From assembly GCA_016792935.1 (NCBI GenBank), contig JAEUJS010000030.1, forward strand, positions 1-40,143: a stretch of 40,143 nt of DNA, read 5' to 3'. The position numbers and the translations under genes were made by a program. Within the stretch, counting starts at the first letter, position 1. Each line of letters begins with the position of its first letter. This DNA is from Archangium sp. (GTDB taxonomy: Bacteria; Myxococcota; Myxococcia; Myxococcales; Myxococcaceae). The notes beneath the pieces were generated by a model. That model was not told where the DNA came from. It ran no database searches and saw nothing but the letters and a program-made list of their open reading frames with translations. This document shows positions 34,376 to 40,143 of the stretch, piece by piece.

Positions 34376-35146
34376 ATGAGCAACTTCACGATCGCAGGGA
34401 AGACCTTCGAGAGCCGGCTGATCGTCGGCACCGGCAAGTATCCGTCGCACGCCGTGATGAAGGACTGTCACGAGGTCTCGGGCGCGCAGATGGTGACCGT
34501 CGCCGTGCGTCGGCTCGATCTCAAAGCGAAGGGCGAAGACTCACTGCTCCACTGGATTCCGAAGAGCATGACGCTGCTACCCAACACCGCCGGTTGCTAC
34601 ACGGCCGATGACGCGGTGCGCACGTGCCGGCTCGCGGAAGAGCTCGGCTTGTCGAAGTGGGTGAAGCTCGAGGTGCTCGGAGACGAGAAGACCCTCTACC
34701 CCGACGTCGAAGAGACGCTCAAAGCGGCGCGTGTGCTCGTGAAGGAGGGCTTCACCGTGTTGCCGTACACGAGCGACGACGTGATCACCGCGCGCAAGCT
34801 CGCCGACATCGGGTGCGCGGCCGTGATGCCGCTCGCGGCTCCGATTGGCTCGGGGCTCGGCATTCGGAACCCGCACAACATCCGCCTGATCCTCGACGCG
34901 GTGAAGGTGCCGGTGATCGTCGACGCTGGAGTCGGCACCGCGAGCGACGCCGCCATCGCCATGGAGCTCGGCATCGACGGCATCTTGATGAACACCGCGA
35001 TCGCCGCTGCGAAGGAACCGGTGCGCATGGCGCGCGCGATGAAGCTCGCCGTGGAAGCTGGCCGTGAAGCGTTCCTCGCGGGGAGAATTCCGATGAAGGC
35101 CTATGCGACGGCGTCGAGCCCCATCGCGGGACTCGTCGGGCACTGA
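34376..35146 (+). CDS. thiG: Thiazole synthase ThiG
   Basis: TIM-barrel enzyme of 256 aa that builds the thiamine thiazole phosphate from deoxyxylulose phosphate, dehydroglycine and ThiS thiocarboxylate. Visible signatures are [30 protein letters not shown], the Schiff-base Lys in [20 protein letters not shown] and [12 protein letters not shown]. Length and start (ATG 34376, ribosome site GGAGG) are normal. Part of the thiS-thiG-thiE/tenI unit. Confidence 0.96.
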   Translation: MSNFTIAGKTFESRLIVGTGKYPSHAVMKDCHEVSGAQMVTVAVRRLDLKAKGEDSLLHWIPKSMTLLPNTAGCYTADDAVRTCRLAEELGLSKWVKLEVLGDEKTLYPDVEETLKAARVLVKEGFTVLPYTSDDVITARKLADIGCAAVMPLAAPIGSGLGIRNPHNIRLILDAVKVPVIVDAGVGTASDAAIAMELGIDGILMNTAIAAAKEPVRMARAMKLAVEAGREAFLAGRIPMKAYATASSPIAGLVGH

Positions 35147-35150
35147 AGTC

Positions 35151-35726
35151 GTGTTGCCGTTCCGGTTGCTGATCATCACCGATTGGCGCGTGAGTGATTG
35201 CGTCGAGCGGATCGCTGCCGTGACGCGCGCGTGTGAGGGCGTGGCCGTGCAGCACCGAAATCCCGCGGCCGCGGACCGCCTCTTCTTCGAGCAGGGAATG
35301 CGGTTGCGCGATGCGATCGGCGGGCGGGCTCCGCTGTTCGTGAACCGACGCGCTGATGTCGCGCTCGCGCTCGGGGCGCATCTGCATCTCACGGAGACTT
35401 CGATTCCGGTCGAAGCTGCGCGAGCGCTCGTCGGATCCGAGAAGCTGATCAGCGCGAGCTGGCATGAGACGACTGCGCTGCGTGCGGGGATCGATCTCGC
35501 GCTGCTCAGCCCGGTGTTCGAGAAACAGGGCGAGGTCCCGCTCGGTGCGGAGAAGTTCGAACGACTCGCCGCCTCGACGACGACGCCCGTGTTCGCGCTC
35601 GGCGGAGTGACGAAAGAACGCTCCAGCTCGCTGCAGCGCGCCGCCGGCTTCGCGGTGATCGGCGCTGTCATGAAGGCACCTGACCCCGTCCAGGCTGCGC
35701 GAGAACTCCTGGCACCTCGGGGCTGA
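35151..35726 (+). CDS. ThiE/TenI family protein (thiamine phosphate synthase or thiazole tautomerase)
   Basis: Alpha/beta barrel of 191 aa in the thi unit. Family segments are recognisable: LLIITDWRV, LFVNRRADVALALGAHLHL, SASWHETTAL, LALLSPVFEK and VFALGGVTKE. Key ThiE signatures are altered: the usual Arg-x-Lys near VQLR reads VAVQHRN, ND(R) reads NRR, GAdGVHLGQ reads GAHLHLTE, and GPVF reads SPVF. That pattern fits TenI, which aromatises the thiazole, or a diverged ThiE. GTG 35151 lies 4 bases after thiG. Confidence 0.8.
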   Translation: MLPFRLLIITDWRVSDCVERIAAVTRACEGVAVQHRNPAAADRLFFEQGMRLRDAIGGRAPLFVNRRADVALALGAHLHLTETSIPVEAARALVGSEKLISASWHETTALRAGIDLALLSPVFEKQGEVPLGAEKFERLAASTTTPVFALGGVTKERSSSLQRAAGFAVIGAVMKAPDPVQAARELLAPRG

Positions 35727-35806
35727 GCAGGCTGTCGGCTCAAAGGCGAATGCGATCGCGCAGTTCACGCGGGCTTCGACTCAGTGTGTTGCCTCGTCCC
35801 GGTTCC

Positions 35807-36550
35807 ATGAACGCCACGACACGCCGAGCGGGTTGCGCAGAAACGTTCTCAACGCGCGCCTCGCTCCTCGCGTTTGGAGACGGCGCACGCGTTGCTCTGC
35901 TGCACCGCATGACCACGGAAGCGCTCGCCCTGTACGAGGATGTACCCCGTTCCCTCGACTGTGCAGACACGATCTACCGTCGGCTCCAGCGCGTCCTCGA
36001 CACGGGTGGATCGACGGAATGCGCCGCCTCACGACTCGCCCACGCCGATCAACTCTTCGACACCGCGCGCGTTCGCGCCGCGAGAACACACGGCCGCGCG
36101 AGCTGGGACGATCGCCGCGCCATCGAGCGACTGATCGAACGAACCGAGGTCGCGCGCGAACGGCTCACCTTGACGACGCAGCGCGCGGCGAAGGATCTCG
36201 GCTGGAACAATCAGGACTCGCTCAAGAAGACCCTCACGCTCCTCGTGAAGACGCGGGGCGATCGCCGTCGCGCGCTCAAAGCCAGACTCACCGTCGAGAA
36301 GCTCGAGCTCGCGTACTGGCCGCTGGTCGTCATCGGCTTGAGCGGTCTGGCGATGTCGTTCCTGCGGACACCGGACGACTTCGGCGTCTGGCTCGCCCTC
36401 CGCTCGTTGCCCGCAACGATCGGGATCGGCGTCGCCATTCTCTCGCTGCTGCCGGTCGGCGCTCGGCCGCGTGCAGTCGAAGTCACCCTCGGAGCCACGA
36501 TCGTCGCCGCCATCGTCGCCTTTCTTCTCTCGTTCTCGGGGCTGATCTGA
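35807..36550 (+). CDS. Hypothetical protein with C-terminal membrane helices
   Basis: About 247 aa, not recognised. The N-terminal 160 residues are helical and charged (DTIYRRLQRVLDTG, AIERLIERTEVARERL). Three hydrophobic helices follow: YWPLVVIGLSGLAMSFL, LPATIGIGVAILSLLPVG and VEVTLGATIVAAIVAFLLSF. A Leu/Ala-rich start (SLLAFGDGARVALLHR) looks coding, so I prefer ATG 35807; ATG 35909 is the alternative. It is followed after 24 bases by the membrane gene at 36575 and may share its message. Confidence 0.6.
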   Translation: MNATTRRAGCAETFSTRASLLAFGDGARVALLHRMTTEALALYEDVPRSLDCADTIYRRLQRVLDTGGSTECAASRLAHADQLFDTARVRAARTHGRASWDDRRAIERLIERTEVARERLTLTTQRAAKDLGWNNQDSLKKTLTLLVKTRGDRRRALKARLTVEKLELAYWPLVVIGLSGLAMSFLRTPDDFGVWLALRSLPATIGIGVAILSLLPVGARPRAVEVTLGATIVAAIVAFLLSFSGLI

Positions 36551-36574
36551 CGGCCTTGCTGTAGCGTTCGCACC

Positions 36575-37564
36575 GTGCAGCTTCGCCCGCTCGAGCTCGG
36601 AGAGCTCCTCGACAAATCGGTCTCGTTCTGGCGCGCGCACTGGAAGCCGCTCTTCCGGTTGATGATCGGCTTTCAGCTGCTGAGCTTCGTCATCCTGTCC
36701 TCGACGCAGGGCCTCACCCGCAAGCTCTTCCCGCTCGCGAGCGATCTCACCGCGGCCGCGAAGACGCCCGATCTCGCGCTGCCGCATCTCCTCGGTCAGC
36801 TCGGGCTGCTGACCACCGCGAGCCTCGTCGCGCTGTACCTCTCGCAAGTCTCCGGAGTCGCCACCACCTGGTTCTCGTGGTCGCGCGTGACCGGACGTGG
36901 CGAACCCACACCGGGTGACGCGTTCGCGCACGCCTCAGCGCGCCTGGGCGTCATCACCGGAGCCTTCCTCGCCTCGATCGGCTGGAGCCTCCTGGTGCTC
37001 CTCGTCGTCCTCATCCCCGGAATGCTGATGAGCGGATTGACCGGCTACTTCGCGGCCAGCGACCAGCCCGGGCTGGCGATCCTCTTCGGGGTGCTGGCGA
37101 TCGTGCTGCTGCTCGTCGGCACGGTGGGTCTGATGTTGTGGTTCATCATCCGCTTCATCTTGATGTCGCAGATCATCGCCATCGAGTCGCCGAGCGCGCT
37201 GACCGCGTTTCGCCGTGCGGATCAGCTCTCGTCGGGTCGCGTGCTTCCCGGCTTCATGGGCCTCGTGAAGGTGCGTCTCACCGTGCTCGTCACCGTGATC
37301 GGCTGCATCCTGCTCGTGGTCGGCCTCGTGAACACGCTGCCCCTGCTCGCGCTGGGTGTCGCCTTCGGAGCCAAGTTCACGCCCGGCTCGCAGATCCACG
37401 ACGTGGTGCCGACGGCGATTCTGGTGCCAGTACAGCTCGTCGAAGCCTTCATCGGAGCGATCGTCTCTCCGCTCTTCGCGGTGTTCCAAACCTGGTTCTA
37501 CGTGGACATGCGCTCGCGCCGCGAAGGACTCGATCTCGAGCTGGCGCTCGAAGGCCGCGGATGA
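36575..37564 (+). CDS. Polytopic membrane protein (GlpQ-membrane-domain-like)
   Basis: Inner-membrane protein of 329 aa with about six helices. The opening RPLELGELLDKSVSFWRAHW is the typical start of proteins called glycerophosphoryl diester phosphodiesterase membrane domain, which have no phosphodiesterase site. Function unknown. Start is GTG 36575; the stop overlaps the next gene as ATGA. Such proteins often stand with DUF4129, DUF4350, MoxR and DUF58 genes, and the next two genes fit that. Confidence 0.75.
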   Translation: MQLRPLELGELLDKSVSFWRAHWKPLFRLMIGFQLLSFVILSSTQGLTRKLFPLASDLTAAAKTPDLALPHLLGQLGLLTTASLVALYLSQVSGVATTWFSWSRVTGRGEPTPGDAFAHASARLGVITGAFLASIGWSLLVLLVVLIPGMLMSGLTGYFAASDQPGLAILFGVLAIVLLLVGTVGLMLWFIIRFILMSQIIAIESPSALTAFRRADQLSSGRVLPGFMGLVKVRLTVLVTVIGCILLVVGLVNTLPLLALGVAFGAKFTPGSQIHDVVPTAILVPVQLVEAFIGAIVSPLFAVFQTWFYVDMRSRREGLDLELALEGRG

Positions 37565-38286
37565 TCGGCGTCGCGCTCGCGCTCTTGATCGCCGCTCCGT
37601 GTGAACACCCCGGGCTCGTCACGCTCGACGAAGCGCAGCAGACGAACGCGTGCCGGTTGGTCTCGCTCCCGGCGTCTGGCCCCATGGTGCGGCGCGAGCT
37701 GGCCTTGCCCGACATCTACGCGCGCCCCGGCTTCGAACACGCACGCCAGCGAAACTCGGGCGCGTTTCAGGCGTTGCTCGCCCAGCTCCGTGCGTGGTTC
37801 GAGAAGTTCTTCGAGTCGTCTGGCGCTGAGACGTATTCCAACGTCACGCGCGTCGTGGTGCTCGCGCTGGCGCTCGCGATCGGCGTCACGGTCGTCTTGC
37901 GCGTGATCACGCGGCGCCGCGCGAAGGTCGCTTCGCCGTCGCTCCAGCACGCGACGAACGCGCTCGAGCTCGACGACCCCGCCGTGCATCGGCAGCGCGC
38001 CGAGTCGTTGCTCGCCACCGATCCGCGCGGAGCGATTCGCGAAGGCTGGCTCTCGGTGCTCGCGACCCTGGAGCGCGCTCGATTGGCGCGGCCCGATCGC
38101 GTGAAGACGAATCGCGAGTTGGTGAGCGAGTTGCCAACGCGGGGTGCGCCGGTACCGTTGACGCAGGCGGTCGAGCAGCTCGTCGCCTGGTTCGATCGCT
38201 CGTTCTATTCGCTGGATCGCGTCGAGGCGGCTGAGGCGCGGCGCTTCCTCGATGACGTCGCGAAGCTCCCCTCGGGTGCACCGTGA
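37561..38286 (+). CDS. DUF4129-like membrane protein
   Basis: Protein of 241 aa with a short hydrophobic N-terminus (MIGVALALLIAAPC) that could be a signal peptide, a periplasmic stretch, one membrane helix (VVVLALALAIGVTVVLRVI, about 100-118), and a C-terminal domain DPRGAIREGWLSVLATLERA through NRELVSEL to WFDRSFYSLDR, which matches DUF4129. It lies between overlaps on both sides (ATGA before, GTGA after), so the three genes are tightly coupled. Role in the envelope is inferred only. Confidence 0.8.
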   Translation: MIGVALALLIAAPCEHPGLVTLDEAQQTNACRLVSLPASGPMVRRELALPDIYARPGFEHARQRNSGAFQALLAQLRAWFEKFFESSGAETYSNVTRVVVLALALAIGVTVVLRVITRRRAKVASPSLQHATNALELDDPAVHRQRAESLLATDPRGAIREGWLSVLATLERARLARPDRVKTNRELVSELPTRGAPVPLTQAVEQLVAWFDRSFYSLDRVEAAEARRFLDDVAKLPSGAP

Positions 38287-39371
38287 GCCGCGGCCAGCTC
38301 GCCATCGGAGCGCTGATCCTCCTCGCGATGATAGTCTCCGCGTTCGCCGCGCAGCCGGGAGCGGACTCTCCCCTGCCCTCGATCGAGAACCGTGGGCCAC
38401 GCGGAGCAGCGGTGCTCGCGACCTGGCTGCGCGAATCAGGAGTCGAAGTCGTCGCGCTCGACCAACCGTTGACGGCGATCCCTTCGCAGATCCGCACCGT
38501 GGTGCTCGCAGCTCCGTCGCAGACCGAGCTCAGCAACGAAGAGGTCGAGTCGCTGCGCACCTTCGCGCGCAACGGAGGCGCGGTGGTGGTGCTCGTCTCG
38601 CGCGATCGCACCCATCCCCCGCTCTCGCGCTGGCTGGGGCTCACGCATGGGGAGATCGCTCCACTCAATTCCATCGATGGCGTCGATGACGTCGGAGGCA
38701 CCACCGTCAACGTGCGCTTCCCCGGCAGCGCGACGGCTGGTCTGCAGAAGCTTCGGCTCTCCGCCGAATACATGACGGGCCTCAAACGCGAAGGCGCCGT
38801 GCCCGTGACCGATGCATCCGCGCTGTGGTGGTTCCCCGAGGGCGACGGAGAGGTGTGGGTCTCGACCGGCCCTGATCTGATCGAGAACGCGCGGCTCGAG
38901 CTGCTCGACAACGCGAAGTTCTGGAAGAACCTCGGCGCGCGCGGGCCGATCGCGTTCGACGAGTACCACCTGTCGGCGCATGCGCAGTCGACGCCCGTCT
39001 CGATCCTCGCGTCGCTCGCCCAGCTGCTCGTGCTCGCCGCGCTGTTCGTGTGGGCGCGCGCGCCGCGGCTCGGGCCGGTGCGTGAGGAGCCGGCGACGCA
39101 ACACCGCTCGGCGATCGAATACGTGCGCGCGATGGCCTCGCTCACCGCGAACGCAAAGGTCGAAGGCGAGCTCATCGGCGCGCTCAAGGATGACTTCCGC
39201 CGCCGCCTCGACGACGAACACGGCATCTCGCGCTCGATGGCCTGGCCCGACGTCGCGCGCGAGCTCGAACGGCGCACGCAGATTCCGGCGAACGACGTGC
39301 TGGCTGCGGCCGCCGAAACGCGATTTCTCCCGCTGTCGCGCGCTCTCGCCGGGCTCGAGAAGCGACTCTGA
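38283..39371 (+). CDS. DUF4350-like membrane protein
   Basis: Protein of 362 aa. An N-terminal helix (LAIGALILLAMIVSAFAA) anchors it, then a DUF4350 domain: ENRGPRGAAVLATWLRESGV, EEVESLRTFARNGGAVVVL and FDEYHLSA before a second helix (ILASLAQLLVLAALFVWARA), and a cytoplasmic C-terminal helical part. DUF4350 proteins accompany MoxR ATPases and DUF58 proteins; neither is next to it here. Start GTG 38283 overlaps the DUF4129 stop. Confidence 0.82.
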   Translation: MSRGQLAIGALILLAMIVSAFAAQPGADSPLPSIENRGPRGAAVLATWLRESGVEVVALDQPLTAIPSQIRTVVLAAPSQTELSNEEVESLRTFARNGGAVVVLVSRDRTHPPLSRWLGLTHGEIAPLNSIDGVDDVGGTTVNVRFPGSATAGLQKLRLSAEYMTGLKREGAVPVTDASALWWFPEGDGEVWVSTGPDLIENARLELLDNAKFWKNLGARGPIAFDEYHLSAHAQSTPVSILASLAQLLVLAALFVWARAPRLGPVREEPATQHRSAIEYVRAMASLTANAKVEGELIGALKDDFRRRLDDEHGISRSMAWPDVARELERRTQIPANDVLAAAAETRFLPLSRALAGLEKRL

Positions 39372-39425
39372 TCAGGGCGCTCGTACTTCGACCGAGAGCG
39401 TCCGACCCGACCCTCGCCGCCAAAA

Positions 39426-39995
39426 CTACTTTTGCGGACCGCTGGGGATGACGCGCGTGATGGGACGGATCTCGTACATCCTCCCCATCGTGTAGGTCGG
39501 CTGCGGCGAGAAGCGATCGATGATCGGGCCCAGCGTCTCCGTCTCCCGCAGCGTCTCGCGCAGATCGACGTACCGGTTCTGCAGAGCGACCTCGACGCGC
39601 CGAAGCGTGGCTGGTCCATCTTCACGTGGAACACAGGCCGAACCACTCGTCGCAGCGCGAACGCCCACGAGCCCGGTCAGCAACGACGCGGCCGCCGCCA
39701 GCCCGCGGAAGAACCGCAGGCGCAGTGCGCGCACACCCGTTGGGCAGTCGCGCGTCATCACCGTGCCGTCAGCGCGCTTGAAGATGCGGCCGCACACCAC
39801 TCCGCCCTTTTTCACCAGCAGCTCCCGCAGCTCGGTCTCGCTCAGCTCACTGACGTTGAACACGTGGAGCGAACAGCGCTGACAGAAGCGCGATCGTTCA
39901 TCGCCACGCATCGAGTTCCACGACTCCGAGCATGGGCTCGCGATGCCGATTTGAAGGGCTTCAGCCCGGCGGCCCTGCCAGGAAAAGGAGACCAT
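39426..39995 (-). CDS. CGR-type zinc-ribbon membrane protein
   Basis: Protein of about 189 aa. The N-terminal part has SPCSESWNSMRGDERSRFCQ, RCSLHVFNVSELSETEL and VVCGRIF, the Cys pattern (PC..W..M, FC..C, CGR) of a small zinc-binding family seen in Bacteroidota and myxobacteria (from memory). One membrane helix follows (FRGLAAAASLLTGLVGV), then a periplasmic tail with a late TYTMGRMYEIRPI. Start may be ATG 39995 or GTG 40001. Function unknown. A convergent DUF4350 gene ends 54 bases away. Confidence 0.7.
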   Translation of the reverse strand: MVSFSWQGRRAEALQIGIASPCSESWNSMRGDERSRFCQRCSLHVFNVSELSETELRELLVKKGGVVCGRIFKRADGTVMTRDCPTGVRALRLRFFRGLAAAASLLTGLVGVRAATSGSACVPREDGPATLRRVEVALQNRYVDLRETLRETETLGPIIDRFSPQPTYTMGRMYEIRPITRVIPSGPQK

Positions 39996-40025
39996 GACCA
40001 CGAGGAGCCGCGGCCCGGAAAACCG

Positions 40026-40143
40026 TTAACCAGAGCGCTTGTTGCGCGTTCGCTCGCGCTCTTCGCGGCGCAGCTCTTCCAGCGCGCCGAGCTCGACCTT
40101 GGTGCCGCCGACGATGTTCTTCGCGGTGACCTGCTCGGGCGTG
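40026..40143 (-). CDS. 3' end of an unidentified gene
   Basis: The last 39 codons of a gene entering from the right edge: TPEQVTAKNIVGGTKVELGA, then a charged helix LEELRREERERTRNKRSG and stop TAA. Too short to assign. It reads into the zinc-ribbon gene and could share its message. Confidence 0.65.
   Translation of the reverse strand, partial: TPEQVTAKNIVGGTKVELGALEELRREERERTRNKRSG

Noticed and set aside
39417..39437. Hairpin CAAAA-CTAC-TTTTG near the end of the DUF4350 gene
   Set aside because: Short A/T stem with a bulge, overlaps the stop codon of the opposite gene and lacks a T-run; not a convincing terminator.
1..40143. CRISPR arrays, tRNA/rRNA genes, riboswitch ahead of thiS
   Set aside because: No spaced repeat series or tRNA fold was seen. 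The bases ahead of thiS are only the short duplicated region and cannot hold a TPP riboswitch.

Overview
The window is high-GC, tightly packed bacterial DNA. Gene neighbours often overlap by ATGA, GTGA or TGATG, and start codons are frequently GTG or TTG. A Hanks-type Ser/Thr kinase, an FHA-sigma54 activator, several Cys-rich lipoproteins and many large proteins of unknown function point to Myxococcota (a myxobacterium). This is inferred from gene content; there is no rRNA or marker gene to prove it. No tRNA, rRNA, CRISPR array, integrase or intact transposase was seen, and no gene-free gap exceeds about 220 bases.

Layout. 1-3856: a Ser/Thr kinase cut by the left edge, an unknown gene upstream of it, a small secreted protein, and an FHA-sigma54 activator. 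3857-8187 (-): a secreted/membrane protein, a DUF4177-like protein, an RDD membrane protein and a tandem D-Ala-D-Ala-ligase-like fusion, coupled by overlapping stops and starts. 8198-8707 (+): a gamma-carbonic-anhydrase-like protein. 8708-14237 (-): a RavA-like MoxR ATPase, a small frame-disturbed ORF, a vWA (ViaA-like) protein and a PspA-like coiled-coil protein, probably one membrane-maintenance operon. 14264-16683 (+): a CPBP protease and a HEAT-repeat protein. 16692-23642 (-): a subtilase lipoprotein with a membrane tail and its small partner, a degenerate hydrolase, a lipoprotein followed by a clear terminator, an RlmI-type methyltransferase, a HAD phosphatase and an unknown helical protein. 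23691-25417 (+): a CorA-type transporter and an alpha/beta hydrolase. 25455-26937 (-): a Cys-rich lipoprotein and an M19 dipeptidase.

The most unusual part is 26922-34208. A cassette of about 7.1 kb (one 71-aa gene plus one 2251-aa gene) sits between the dipeptidase and thiS. It is bounded by two copies, about 73 and 77 bp, of the dipeptidase/thiS divergent start region. The left copy carries a broken thiS start and the right copy carries only the first bases of the dipeptidase, so the cassette appears to have split an ancestral dipeptidase-thiS pair. The giant protein starts with a GCS2/amidoligase-like domain, has beta-rich Ig-like and LamG-like regions, then a helical region like the pre-toxin segments of polymorphic toxins. 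It stops just after an AHH motif, 30 bp from the left repeat.

34162-35726 (+): thiS, thiG and a divergent thiE/tenI. 35807-39371 (+): a membrane-protein operon with DUF4129-like and DUF4350-like genes. 39426-40143 (-): a CGR-type zinc-ribbon membrane protein and the 3' end of an unidentified gene.
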